A program made the position numbers and the translations under genes. Positions 55,309 through 64,000 of a stretch of 64,000 nt of DNA are shown in pieces; position 1 is the first letter of the stretch; the number at the start of each line of letters is the position of its first letter. Source of the DNA: JAPOXR01 sp965219635 (GTDB lineage Bacteria; Pseudomonadota; Alphaproteobacteria; Rhodobacterales; Rhodobacteraceae); contig OZ244783.1 in NCBI GenBank assembly GCA_965219635.1, positions 3,472,001 through 3,536,000 of the forward strand, given 5' to 3'. Under the pieces are notes generated by a model. That model was not told where the DNA came from and did not search any database. It saw nothing but the letters and a program-made list of their open reading frames with translations.

Positions 55309-55675
55309 CGTTTGTTTGCCGTTATCGTAGCCATGTTACGGTCAAAGGCACATTGAACTGTTCTGCAAGGCGTTCAAATCTGGTCTGGAGGCGCATGCCT
55401 TCCACTGGCCAGTCATGTTTGCCAAGCAGAACCGTGTGGAAAAACTGATTTGCTTCGCCAAAGGTCAGCCAAGCCCGCCGGGGAATTCAGGGTCAGGCTG
55501 CTCCGGCCGGCTCCAGGTCCGCGGCTGCCGAAGCAGGCAGGCTGCAGCCGAATGAAGACAGGCCTGGTAGCCCATTGCGGTATGGTGATGGTGGCAGGTT
55601 GTTGCCAGCGTCCTGGTGCGCGCTAAACCGGAGCCGTATGCGCTTCTTGCGAATACTGCCAGGTGCCCGCTGGCC
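55309..55675. other. no gene seen
   Basis: 367 bases between abiEi and the unknown gene at 55676. Contains the AbiE promoter; no operator dyad was obvious. Confidence 0.4.
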
Positions 55676-56245
55676 TCAAATGAAGTGCGGCACTTCCTTC
55701 TGGGTAGGCCCGACCGAATAGCGAGGCACTGGCCGGTCCTTGCCCCAGCGATCCTCCTCCGCCGGTTCAAATACCACGCGATGATCAAGGCGGCGGCCAA
55801 GAACCGGGTCATGAAGGACTGCGTTTCTGGTATCCTCCCCGTGGGTCTGCACCAGCATCAGGCCGCGCCCCAGCGCATCGCCTGTACCGCCGGCATTGGC
55901 GATCATCGTTGCCGGCAACTGCAGATTGTCCAATTGGGTCCCATTGAGCTCGACCTGCTGGATGTGCGGCTCAATGTTTGCGAGCCGCCAGGCCTTGCGG
56001 GCGACTACAACCGGTCCCGATGCCAGCACGAGTGCAGGCAGGATGATGGCTCCCCCGCCCAAGGCCATGATCGCAAATGCTGCCCTTGCGGCGTCACCGC
56101 TCCCGACCTGCCGCCAGATGCCGTGGGTGACGTGGTCAACCGATGCCTGCGCAGCATCAACGAAGAGTTGGTCGACCATGATGTCCGGCGAAGTGATGTT
56201 GCCTTCGGGGCCGGTGATGTGCGGTTTCAGCAGAAAGAACGACAT
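55676..56245 (-). CDS. uncharacterised protein with central hydrophobic Gly-rich segment
   Basis: 189 residues from ATG 56245 (MSFFLLKPHITGPEGNIT). Contains an amphipathic helix (DQLFVDAAQASVDHVTHGIW), a Gly/Ala hydrophobic stretch (AAFAIMALGGGAIILPALVL), then a soluble C-terminal half with ANAGGTGDALGRGLMLVQTH. Codon third positions look like real coding sequence. It starts 20 bases after the Asp-box gene and likely works with it. I do not recognise the family; the hydrophobic segment might insert in a membrane or be a buried core. Confidence 0.6.
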   Translation of the reverse strand: MSFFLLKPHITGPEGNITSPDIMVDQLFVDAAQASVDHVTHGIWRQVGSGDAARAAFAIMALGGGAIILPALVLASGPVVVARKAWRLANIEPHIQQVELNGTQLDNLQLPATMIANAGGTGDALGRGLMLVQTHGEDTRNAVLHDPVLGRRLDHRVVFEPAEEDRWGKDRPVPRYSVGPTQKEVPHFI

Positions 56246-56265
56246 GTCAGACCTCTCGCCCGTGT

Positions 56266-57240
56266 TCAGACCGGCGCCCAGCCGATCATGCGGATTTCGC
56301 CAAGTTCCCGATGCATCTTCTGCCAGCTCTGCCCGCCATCGATGCTCTTGAAGATTTGCCCGAAAATCGTGGCAGCGTATAGCAGGCTGGTATCGGCGGC
56401 GTTGGTGCCGATCGTCCAGATCGTCGTGTTTGCCGCGTGAGACATTTCGCATTTCGACCAGTTGGCGCCGAAGTCCCGGGACAGCAGCAATTCACCTTGT
56501 TCTCCCGACGGCTTGTCACCGACAGAGGCAATGACGGTGTCGCTGTTCTCGGCCGGTTGCTTCAGGCTGCGAAAATAGTCCCACTTCGCCTCCGGAATCG
56601 TGAGTTGTTCCCAGGTAGCTCCATTGTCCTCGGAGCGGTGGACGCCATCCTCGGTCGAGCAGAGAATGACACGCCGTCCATCGTCGTAATCGCGGAAGAC
56701 CAGATCGTGCGTATCATTGTCGTGAAGTCCGCGGATGATGATTTCCCAGGTTCGTCCCCGGTCAGTAGAGCGGAACACACCGTCGATTTCCACGGTTATC
56801 CAGATGGTGTCTTCGTCCACAGGGTCGAAGTGAATCGAGGTTACGCGGGAGGTGTTGATGAACCAGCATTCGGTTGACGCATCCAGGTTCGCCCGCGTCC
56901 AGTTTTCGCCATTATCTTCGCTCAGGAAGATCTCTGCTGGCCGCGTGCCACAAACGATGAAATTGGGATCTGCAGGCGACTGTGCAATCTTCAGGATGTG
57001 CAAGCCGTCCATCGGAGACGGCACATGGTCGAAGCGCCCGGTCTCTTCCGTGTAGCGGTAGAGGCCCTGGTCGGTGCCTGCGAGAACTTCTCCGGGGCGG
57101 TCAGGATGGGCATACACGGCCCATGCCCTTGCCTCGTTGTAAAACCCACCAGTGGGTGTTGGCAGCCGGTTCCAGCTCACTCCTTCGTCGTCGCTGAACC
57201 AAACGCTTTGCATGGTCGCAGCGAAAGCCTTGTATTTCAT
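56266..57240 (-). CDS. Asp-box (BNR) beta-propeller protein
   Basis: 324 residues from ATG 57240. At least six Asp-box repeats, S-x-D-x-G-x-x-W: SDDEGVSW, SEDNGENW, STDRGRTW, SEDNGATW, SRDFGANW and SIDGGQSW. This gives a six- or seven-bladed propeller, as in sialidases and in non-enzymatic photosynthesis-assembly proteins. No signal peptide is seen, so it is probably cytosolic, and the sialidase catalytic set is not apparent. The shared operator lies 54 bp upstream. Confidence 0.82.
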   Translation of the reverse strand: MKYKAFAATMQSVWFSDDEGVSWNRLPTPTGGFYNEARAWAVYAHPDRPGEVLAGTDQGLYRYTEETGRFDHVPSPMDGLHILKIAQSPADPNFIVCGTRPAEIFLSEDNGENWTRANLDASTECWFINTSRVTSIHFDPVDEDTIWITVEIDGVFRSTDRGRTWEIIIRGLHDNDTHDLVFRDYDDGRRVILCSTEDGVHRSEDNGATWEQLTIPEAKWDYFRSLKQPAENSDTVIASVGDKPSGEQGELLLSRDFGANWSKCEMSHAANTTIWTIGTNAADTSLLYAATIFGQIFKSIDGGQSWQKMHRELGEIRMIGWAPV

Positions 57241-57294
57241 GGGCGCATTCCCGCCGACAGAACTGTGTCCGGCGATATGCCGGCACCTCACATC

Positions 57295-57316
57295 CTGCCC
57301 ACTATCATCCCACTAG
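57295..57316 (-). promoter_or_regulatory. shared direct-repeat operator, site 3
   Basis: CTGCCCACTAT, three bases (CAT), then CCCACTAG; half-sites 11 bp apart and oriented toward the leftward Asp-box gene, as at the other two sites. Confidence 0.7.
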
Positions 57317-57983
57317 TGAGAATGTCAATCTGTTTGTGTTGATTTGACCGGCATTGCAGTAGGCATTCCCCAGCGATTTGAGGAGTTATGGCCGGGTTGC
57401 ATGTAAATCTGGGATGGGAATGGCGGGCACCGAACCGCCATCGCATTCGGTCCGGGCGATCCTCCTTCCAAGGAGCGTGCCACTACTCTCTTTGAAAATA
57501 CAGCTCTTTAGGTGTCAAGAACGCTCAAGCAAGGCAAATCCTAAAGAGCAAACGGTATGGTTCCTTTTTCACGTCCGGGCAGACAGGTGGGGACTCGATC
57601 AAGCAGCGGCTCCTTTGCTGCATTGCCGGCAATCGGCGAGGACGGCTGCCCATCGGTCATAAGGGCGCCGTTTTGATGATTGCCACATAACAACCGAAGG
57701 CGGCTTGCCTACGAAGCCGGCATTGGCGGGAATGCCCCCCCACCCGGCCCACTTGCGACCGGCAGGCAGCTTGAACAACTGGCACCCTTCCACCAATCCC
57801 GTGGCGATTGAAGCTGCACACTGATGCCTCGGGCTTGAATTGAACAGTCTATTCTGACGAGGCTCAGAGTTGCTGGCGGGCTTCGGGAAGCAATCAACGC
57901 CGGAGAAGAATCCGGCAATCGCGATGCCATGCTTTGGAGTCTCTCTCGGCAAGCTCCAGAAAGCGCACTGGATCAATCCCTGC
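57317..57983. other. no gene seen
   Basis: About 670 bases between the operator and the end of the DadA-like gene. Only short frames with no domain resemblance. Confidence 0.5.
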
Positions 57984-59234
57984 TCAGGAAAATCTGCCCG
58001 GGGAATATGGGGTGACGTCCAGTCCCGGGTCGGCCCCCGTTGCCAGTGCCGCCACAGCGCGCCCGGTCTTGGGGCCGCCGGTTAGGCCGATATGGTGGTG
58101 GCCAAATGCGGCAAAGACCCTCGTTGAGCCGATTTCACCGATCAATGGCAGGCTGTCGCTTGGTGCCGGCCGGTGGCCAGACCACTCTTCGACGTCTTCC
58201 CAGGTCAATCCCGGGAAGGTCTCGGCCACTTTTTTCCGGATCAGCGCAACAGGAGCCTTCGATGGCGGTTCGTCAAGACCGCCAAACTCCAGTACTCCGG
58301 CGCAACGCAGTCCGGCCTCCATTGGAGTTGCTACGAACTTCCCGGAGGCAACCATGACGGGAAAAGGCAGCTTGATCGACGGCGAGCGGAACAGCACATG
58401 ATATCCACGCTCTGATTGAAGGGGCACGCGCAGCCCGAGCCTTTTCATGAACGGGCCAGACCAGACACCCGCTGCAACAATTGCTGCCGTGCAGTCGAAG
58501 CGTCCTTCACTGGTTTCTATGGCGCTTACGCACCCTCCTGTCAGATCAAGATCATGCACATCCGCCATTACCAGAGTTCCGCCCGCAGCCTCGAATGTCC
58601 TGGCGAGGTCTTTGACGTAGCTGCCCGGGTCCAGGACGAAACCGTGGTCATGCATGACGGCGAGGAGCTTAACGCCGCTGCTGATTTCGGGGATCATCTC
58701 ATGCACTGCCGCGCCCTCAATCACCTCGGGCGAGAACCCCGCCTGGCGGCGCAGCGACCAGACATATCCTTCCTTTTCGAAATCGTCCCTTGAGTTGTAT
58801 GCGAATACATAGCTTGCATCGCGCAGCCACTTTGCCGCGGCTGTATTGCCGGCAAGGTCCATGTGCTGGTCTACAGTGTCGGACACGATCCCGGCCAGGC
58901 CGCGGGCAATGCGCCGCGTGTCCTTGTCGTTTGCGTTGAGGAGGTATCGGACCAGCCATGGAGCCACGGAAGGCAGTTTTCTCCAGACAACGAAGAGCGG
59001 GAAGTCGGGATCCAACGCGTAGCGCGGCGCTTTCATCGCCAATCCCGGACCGGTGACTGGCGTAACCGAGCAGGCCGCAAGCACTCCCGCATTGCCGAAC
59101 GAAGCCCCTTCGCCCGGCGGTTTGCGGTCGATCAGAACCACATCGACACCCGCTCTCTGGAGCCAGATCGCCGCCGCCACACCGACTATGCCGGCGCCAA
59201 CGACCGCAATCCTCTCCTTACCATTATCGTCCAT
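57984..59234 (-). CDS. DadA-like FAD-dependent amino-acid oxidoreductase
   Basis: 416 residues from ATG 59234. Nucleotide-binding VVGAGIVGVAAAIWLQRAG, then GASFGNAGVLAACSV, a DAO substrate domain (GFVLDPGSYVKDLARTF) and C-terminal FAD motif GHHHIGLTGGPKTGRAV. D-amino acid dehydrogenase / glycine oxidase family. Substrate unknown; an Asp/Glu racemase gene lies 1.9 kb away, so a D-amino acid route is possible. Starts 34 bases after the ThDP-enzyme stop. Confidence 0.88.
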   Translation of the reverse strand: MDDNGKERIAVVGAGIVGVAAAIWLQRAGVDVVLIDRKPPGEGASFGNAGVLAACSVTPVTGPGLAMKAPRYALDPDFPLFVVWRKLPSVAPWLVRYLLNANDKDTRRIARGLAGIVSDTVDQHMDLAGNTAAAKWLRDASYVFAYNSRDDFEKEGYVWSLRRQAGFSPEVIEGAAVHEMIPEISSGVKLLAVMHDHGFVLDPGSYVKDLARTFEAAGGTLVMADVHDLDLTGGCVSAIETSEGRFDCTAAIVAAGVWSGPFMKRLGLRVPLQSERGYHVLFRSPSIKLPFPVMVASGKFVATPMEAGLRCAGVLEFGGLDEPPSKAPVALIRKKVAETFPGLTWEDVEEWSGHRPAPSDSLPLIGEIGSTRVFAAFGHHHIGLTGGPKTGRAVAALATGADPGLDVTPYSPGRFS

Positions 59235-59268
59235 CGTCAATTGCGCTCCGGCTTGATTGCACCATGCG

Positions 59269-60963
59269 TCATCCCATCCATTTGCGCACCGGGGCCTCTG
59301 CCTCTTCCAGAGGTTGGCACGCAATGTCGATGAGTGCAGGCGCATCAATCATGGCCGCAGCCTTCACCGTATCGTGCAGGTCGGCCGGGTCTGTGACCCT
59401 GAAGGTGTTCTTTATGTATGCCGAGGCTACCCGGGCATGATCCGTGCCGCCGAAATCGACATTGTGGTAACGAGCGCCAAAGTCCGCCTTCTGACTGGCC
59501 TTGATCCATCCAAATGCCGAGTTCGAGAGTACAAGCATGAGGATCGGGGCATCCAGTCTGGCAACGGTTTCAAGTTCGCCGACTGTAAACCCGAAGGATC
59601 CGTCGCCCATGACTGCCACGGTCTTTGAATCGGGCCTGCCGAACCAGGCGCCAAGTGCCGCACCAAGTGAATATCCCAAGGCGCCATGCGCCCGATTGGT
59701 GATGAAATGCCTGCCTGGCTGCTGCAGAACAAAATATGCCGAGAGGTAAGGACAGGGCGTCCCCGGATCTGCGACGACTGTTGCATCTGGGGGCAAGGCA
59801 TCCTGCAGTGCGTCGACTACAAGTTCAGGACGAATGGGCGGCTGCCGGCTTTCCCAGACAAGCTGAGTGAAATTCGCAAACTTGCGGTCCCGTCTCTCCT
59901 TGACGAGTTCGGAGCCACCGAACAACTTCTCAAGTTCCGGGTTCTGGTCCAACCGTTCATTGAAAGCGGCCAGCGTCAGTTTAAGGTCGGCAACGATCCC
60001 GGTTTCAACGTTATAGTTGGCGCCGACCACCATCGGATCGCTGTCGATCTGGATCACCCGGGTATCGCGTGCCGGAGCCTCCCAGCGCGCCGTCGTGGTC
60101 GAGCCGGCGCGACAGCCGAGGAAGATGATCAGATCCGCATCGCTTACAAGTTCCCAAGTCTCGTCTGTACCACCGTTCGAGCCAACGACACCGATACAGT
60201 TGGGGTGTTGTTCCGACAGGCTGCCTTGACCGGAAATCGAGGTGGCAACTGCGATATCGAGCCTCGAGGCAAGCCTCTCCAGATCATCGCATGCGCCTGA
60301 TATGACGACGCCCCCGCCGCAGATGAACAGTGGCCTGCTGGCTGACAGGATGGCGTCAAGCGCTTGATCCACGAGTTTCTGTTCAGGAGCAGCTGGCCAT
60401 GCCGGGTAGCCCTTATGCCGTGGATCGGCCCAGATGTCGGCCGGGTCAACCTCGCCATATTGTATGTCGTAGGGAATGCCGAGATGGGCCGAGCCAGGCC
60501 GCCCGGTAGTCGCAGCGCGGAAGGCTGCGCGGACCATGCGCGGAATATGGTCTGCTGTCCGGACCACCGTGTTCCATTTGGTGAGGGGCCGCATCAGCGC
60601 CTCCTGGTCGACCTCCGTCAAAGGGTACTTGCCGTAGGAGGCAACGGAGATGTCGGAGGTGATAGCGATCACGGCAGAAGATGACTCGTTTGCCTCAACC
60701 AGTCCTGGCAGAATGTATGTGGCTCCTCCGCCAGATGGGCCTTCGCAAATCCCGACCCGCCTTGTCACCCTCGAATAGCCGTCTGCCATGTATGCCGCGG
60801 TTCTTTCATCCCGCACCAGCACATGGGTGATACCGTGATGCATCCCCTGAAGTGCGTCATAGAATGGCAGCGATGTGTCGCCGCACAGTCCGAAGATGTA
60901 TCGGACGCCGTAGGCGTCGAGCATTCTGACGAGCGCCTCGGCTCCGGTTGTCCTGTTCCTCAC
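59269..60963 (-). CDS. thiamine-diphosphate-dependent enzyme (acetolactate synthase-like)
   Basis: 564 residues from GTG 60963 (AAGGGAG six bases upstream); the upstream ATG 60990 lacks a ribosome site. N-terminal domain has LVRDERTAAYMADGYSR with the catalytic Glu; C-terminal domain has AVMGDGSFGFTVGELETVAR ... NSAFG, the GDG...N ThDP-magnesium motif. Middle FAD-type domain (GGGVVISGACDDLERLASRL). True ALS, oxalyl-CoA decarboxylase and benzoylformate decarboxylase share this fold, so the reaction is open. Divergent from the racemase. Confidence 0.88.
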   Translation of the reverse strand: MRNRTTGAEALVRMLDAYGVRYIFGLCGDTSLPFYDALQGMHHGITHVLVRDERTAAYMADGYSRVTRRVGICEGPSGGGATYILPGLVEANESSSAVIAITSDISVASYGKYPLTEVDQEALMRPLTKWNTVVRTADHIPRMVRAAFRAATTGRPGSAHLGIPYDIQYGEVDPADIWADPRHKGYPAWPAAPEQKLVDQALDAILSASRPLFICGGGVVISGACDDLERLASRLDIAVATSISGQGSLSEQHPNCIGVVGSNGGTDETWELVSDADLIIFLGCRAGSTTTARWEAPARDTRVIQIDSDPMVVGANYNVETGIVADLKLTLAAFNERLDQNPELEKLFGGSELVKERRDRKFANFTQLVWESRQPPIRPELVVDALQDALPPDATVVADPGTPCPYLSAYFVLQQPGRHFITNRAHGALGYSLGAALGAWFGRPDSKTVAVMGDGSFGFTVGELETVARLDAPILMLVLSNSAFGWIKASQKADFGARYHNVDFGGTDHARVASAYIKNTFRVTDPADLHDTVKAAAMIDAPALIDIACQPLEEAEAPVRKWMG

Positions 60964-61105
60964 TCGACTCCCTTCCGTGATCCCCCGCATGATTGCAGGA
61001 CAAAGACAAAATTTGCCGCGAGCCTCGCAACAACAGGATCTGTGTCTTGCCATCACGACGGCCTGCGGAATATGTCCATCGTGTCAGTCAAACGGAGCCG
61101 GGCAA

Positions 61106-61855
61106 ATGTCAATGGAATATGGCGGAAAGACGGTATTTGGCGCCAGCGTCGGCGTGATGATGCTGGAGACGAGGTTTCCGAGAATACACGGCGACATTGC
61201 AAACGCCTATACGTGGCCGTTTCCGGTGCACTTCAAGATCGTGCGTGGCGCGTCGCCTCACAGGGTCGTGCGGGAACGGGCGCGAGGGCTGCTGGACGGC
61301 TTTATCGAGGCAGGAAGGGATCTGGTCTTTCATGGCGCTGACGGTCTGACAACGAATTGCGGCTATCTTGCCCTGATCCAGCACGAGGTTAAGGAGGCGG
61401 TAGGCGTTCCGGTCGTGACGTCCTCGCTGATGCAGGTGCCGTTTGTGAATTCGATGCTGCCTTCGAGCAAGCGGGCAGGGATCATCACCATTTCGAAGGA
61501 ACACCTGACAGAAGACCACCTGGCAGCCGCGGGCGTTCCTCTGGACACACCGATGGTGGGTACGGAAGGCGGCCGGGAATTCGCGCACAAGATACTGGAT
61601 GACCTTCCCGAGATTGACTTCGACATGTGCCGGGAGGATCTTCTGGATGCGGCGCGGGAGCTTGTCTACTCGCATGACAATATCGGGGCGATAGTTCTCG
61701 AATGCACGAACATGACACCCTATGCGGCCGATATCCGGAAGCTGACGGGATTGCCGGTCTATTCCATCTACACGCTGGTTTGCTGGCTGCAGTCCGGCCT
61801 CGTTCCAAGGAGTTTCCCGGTGCAGCTTGACGATCCGGTGCGGCCCAGAAACTGA
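61106..61855 (+). CDS. Asp/Glu/hydantoin racemase family protein
   Basis: 249 residues from ATG 61106. Two Cys of the pseudo-symmetric active site are visible: ADGLTTNCGYL and VLECTNMTP. Known members racemise Asp/Glu or hydantoins, or decarboxylate arylmalonates; marine relatives are mostly uncharacterised. Divergent from the ThDP gene with about 140 bp between. Confidence 0.85.
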   Translation: MSMEYGGKTVFGASVGVMMLETRFPRIHGDIANAYTWPFPVHFKIVRGASPHRVVRERARGLLDGFIEAGRDLVFHGADGLTTNCGYLALIQHEVKEAVGVPVVTSSLMQVPFVNSMLPSSKRAGIITISKEHLTEDHLAAAGVPLDTPMVGTEGGREFAHKILDDLPEIDFDMCREDLLDAARELVYSHDNIGAIVLECTNMTPYAADIRKLTGLPVYSIYTLVCWLQSGLVPRSFPVQLDDPVRPRN

Positions 61856-62022
61856 GCATGCAAGCAAGCACGATGTCTGGTTAGTCATCAGGCCGGGTTA
61901 CCGGCTGCTCCGGGGCAGTGTCACAGCTGTAGCCCGCGCGGCCGGACATCGCTGCCCTGCCTTGACCGGCTCCGCAAACCCGAATAGGCCGTGCGCCTTG
62001 CAAAAACTGGGGGAGGATCGAA

Positions 62023-63132
62023 ATGCCTGCCAACAAACTGCTGATCCTCGCCGGGGATGGAATTGGTCCCGAAATCATGGCGGAAGTGTTGCGGATCGTC
62101 GAATGGCTGGGCGACCGCAAGGGCATCAGGTTTGACGTAACCGAGGATCTGGTGGGCGGAGCTGCCTATGACGCTCACGGTGTTCCCCTGCATGACAGCA
62201 CACTGGAACGGGCGCACCAGGCGGATGCGGTTCTTCTCGGCGCTGCAGGGGCGCCGAAATACGACCAGTTGGATTTCAGCGTGAAACCGGAGCGCGGCCT
62301 GCTCAAGCTTCGCAAGGAACTTGACCTCTACTCAAACTTGCGGCCGGCAATCTGTTTCGATGCCCTGGCGGAGTTTTCCTCTCTCAAGCCCGAGATCGTT
62401 TCAGGCCTCGACATCATGATCGTGCGGGAATTGACGTCGGGAGTGTATTTCGGCGAGCCGAGGGGCATAACCCCGGACAATGAGGGAGGCCGTATCGGCG
62501 TCAACACGCAAAGATACACGACCAATGAGATCAGGCGAGTTGCGCGGATCGCCTTCGAACTGGCGCGCAAGCGAAGCAACAAAGTCTGTTCGATGGAAAA
62601 GGCCAACGTCATGGAATCTGGCGTGCTCTGGCGGGAGGAAGTCCAGTGGGTTGGCGACAACGAATTCCCGGATGTTGAGCTCTCCCACATGTATGCGGAT
62701 GCCGGCGCCATGCAGTTGGTCCGTTACCCCAAACAGTTCGATGTCATCGTGACTGATAACCTCTTTGGCGACATGCTTTCCGATGCCGCTGCGATGCTGA
62801 CGGGATCTCTGGGGATGCTTCCTTCCGCTTCCCTTGGAGCGCCCACAGCCAATGGTCGTCCAAAAGCTATGTACGAGCCGGTACATGGGTCAGCTCCTGA
62901 CATCGCCGGGCAGGGAATTGCCAATCCGTGCGCAGCGATCCTGTCTTTCAGCATGGCGCTCCGATATTCCTTCGACCAGTCAGAGGAAGCAGATCGCATA
63001 GAGGCTGCGGTGGAGCAGACGCTGGCCCAGGGGGTCCGTACGGCCGACCTGTTGCAGGTGGAAGGCGCAAAGCCGGCTGGGACCAGGGAAGTCTGTGACT
63101 CCATAATCAAGAACCTGGAATTAGCCGCCTGA
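62023..63132 (+). CDS. leuB: 3-isopropylmalate dehydrogenase
   Basis: 369 residues. LAGDGIGPEIMAEVLRI, RKELDLYSNLRPA, VRELTSGVYFGEPRG and NLFGDMLSDAAAMLTGSLGM, EPVHGSAPDIAGQGIANP are textbook LeuB. Oxidatively decarboxylates 3-isopropylmalate with NAD+ (leucine pathway). It lies 44 kb from leuCD on the same strand, with accessory DNA between. Confidence 0.97.
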   Translation: MPANKLLILAGDGIGPEIMAEVLRIVEWLGDRKGIRFDVTEDLVGGAAYDAHGVPLHDSTLERAHQADAVLLGAAGAPKYDQLDFSVKPERGLLKLRKELDLYSNLRPAICFDALAEFSSLKPEIVSGLDIMIVRELTSGVYFGEPRGITPDNEGGRIGVNTQRYTTNEIRRVARIAFELARKRSNKVCSMEKANVMESGVLWREEVQWVGDNEFPDVELSHMYADAGAMQLVRYPKQFDVIVTDNLFGDMLSDAAAMLTGSLGMLPSASLGAPTANGRPKAMYEPVHGSAPDIAGQGIANPCAAILSFSMALRYSFDQSEEADRIEAAVEQTLAQGVRTADLLQVEGAKPAGTREVCDSIIKNLELAA

Positions 63133-63311
63133 ATTGGCTCAGGCTCTGTTGCTGAGTCAGTCTTGAAAACTCCTTCACAGTCTGTCAGCAGATCCTCCGT
63201 TGACGGGGCCATCACTCGGCCCACGAAATGGTTGGCCAGGACCGAACCAAGGCCAACGAACTGGTTGAACAAGGGGAAGGCAACGAATAGATGTTCCTTT
63301 CGGTTCAGGAT

Positions 63312-63388
63312 CGGAGTGTAGCTCAGCCTGGTAGAGCACTGTCTTCGGGAGGCAGGGGCCGGAGGTTCAAATCCTCTCACTCCGACCA
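63312..63388 (+). tRNA. tRNA-Pro(CGG)
   Basis: 77 bases with a 7-bp acceptor stem (CGGAGTG / CACTCCG), D-arm AGCTCAGCCTGGTAGAGC, anticodon loop TTCGGGA (anticodon CGG), T-arm GGAGGTTCAAATCCTC-type, and encoded CCA. Confidence 0.93.
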
Positions 63389-63392
63389 AGCA

Positions 63393-63415
63393 AAAGGGGC
63401 CTTGCGGGCCCCTTT
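63393..63415 (+). terminator. hairpin downstream of tRNA-Pro
   Basis: AAAGGGGCC, loop TTGC, GGGCCCCTTT, followed by TGTCGTTT. Strong GC stem with a short T-rich tail five bases after the CCA end. Confidence 0.75.
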
Positions 63416-64000
63416 GTCGTTTCCTGCGAAAATCGGCATTAGTGCTTTCATCAAGGGGACAACGCCTTCTCCAGGAAAGTCCTCGTAGAGGCATGGAAGT
63501 TGCCCGCATGTTTGAGGCCGGTTCAGCCGGTCTGAATTTCCAAGTTGCCCTGAAACTGTCCGTGATCGTTGCGGTGTTCTTGTGGGCGAGAGGGTTGCGG
63601 GTCCGGCAATAGCGCTTCCTTTCAGTCTTACGTGCATCGCAAGTCAAGCAATAGCCCATCCAAGCGGCTAGCGCGCCGGGGCATTCTGCCTGACGGCCAA
63701 ATTCCTTGGTTGATCCGGCAGGCGATGACGGAACCTGTGCGTTCCGCTGGAATGGCAGCCTTGCCGGTTCTATCGGGAAATAGAAGAGCATCGGTCATAC
63801 GTCCGCTTGCACAATTCCACTCGCAGGGTTCGTGTCCTGCGGTAGATTGACCTGCGCTGTCTGGTTACAAACGCTGCGACCCGGGAATGCTGGGTGTTCC
63901 TGTCAAGAGACCTGCGAGGTCAATAATATCGCGTTGGTTCCATTTGAGATTGGCGGTCATGGCATCATGGCAAGTGGCTGCCGAAACGATTCAAAATGGC
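63416..64000. other. no gene seen to right edge
   Basis: 585 bases. A long minus-strand frame crossing tRNA-Pro is an artefact (it translates the tRNA). No integrase or other recognisable ORF follows the tRNA within the window. Confidence 0.4.

Noticed and set aside
59269..60963. Acetolactate synthase for branched-chain synthesis
   Set aside because: No small-subunit gene and leuB is 1 kb away on the other strand; only the ThDP-enzyme superfamily is supported.
62724..63791. Minus-strand ORF through tRNA-Pro and leuB
   Set aside because: Translates the tRNA and the antisense strand of leuB; typical shadow frame.

Overview
Organism: the window looks like a chromosome segment of a marine-type alphaproteobacterium, most like the Rhodobacterales. 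The basis is the housekeeping block (GST-queG-epimerase in overlapping order; rlmN beside an IalB-family gene; a short secreted protein with a C-terminal membrane helix; leuCD), two complete TRAP transporters, GC-rich codons with GTG/TTG starts, and SCP/YkuD lipoproteins. This is inference from gene content; no 16S rRNA gene is present. Layout: (1) 1-5.5 kb is a graveyard: the 5' part of a fibronectin-III (FN3) surface protein running off the left edge, tails of a type I restriction operon (hsdR end plus YgjP-like start), a frameshifted vapC with intact vapB, a Cys-rich ORF remnant and a decayed IS1380-family transposase. (2) 5.5-18 kb is core: SDR, zinc-less MDR, mtgA, GST, queG, epimerase, two YkuD L,D-transpeptidases, CAP lipoprotein, rlmN, ialB, leuC, leuD. 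(3) 18-29.7 kb, minus strand: a TRAP transporter, an ABC importer without an ATPase, two tandem COG1233 FAD oxidoreductases, a crotonase and an isochorismatase-type hydrolase. (4) 30-33.3 kb: a toxin-antitoxin/plasmid-type patch with a 3' fragment of tRNA-Ser(GGA) that looks like an attachment-site scar. (5) 33.7-46 kb: a divergent catabolic locus. Leftward: RidA, an HTH/AT-hook/methyltransferase-like fusion, ADP-forming acyl-CoA ligase, aldehyde dehydrogenase, SDR. Rightward: LigM/DesA-like O-demethylase, TRAP transporter, GST, alpha/beta hydrolase. (6) 46.2-53.6 kb: two diverged tandem copies of a 3.9-kb unit, each an FN3-repeat autotransporter; the second carries a nine-base homopolymer that throws its conserved start out of frame. 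(7) 53.7-55.3 kb: AbiE. (8) 55.7-63.4 kb: an Asp-box protein with an unknown partner, a DadA-like oxidase, a ThDP enzyme divergent from an Asp/Glu racemase, leuB, tRNA-Pro(CGG). How the parts fit: leuCD and leuB are separated by 44 kb of transport, catabolic, surface and defence genes, so 18-62 kb looks like accessory DNA in a biosynthetic neighbourhood. Three leftward operons (isochorismatase/crotonase/FAD oxidoreductases; RidA/regulator/CoA ligase; Asp-box) share an upstream motif, CTGCCCA followed 11 bases later by CCCACTAG, always in the same orientation and 35-55 bp before the first start codon. I propose a local regulon. The HTH/AT-hook fusion protein encoded beside the central site is the obvious candidate regulator. 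This shared motif and the off-frame homopolymer in the autotransporter are the most original observations here.
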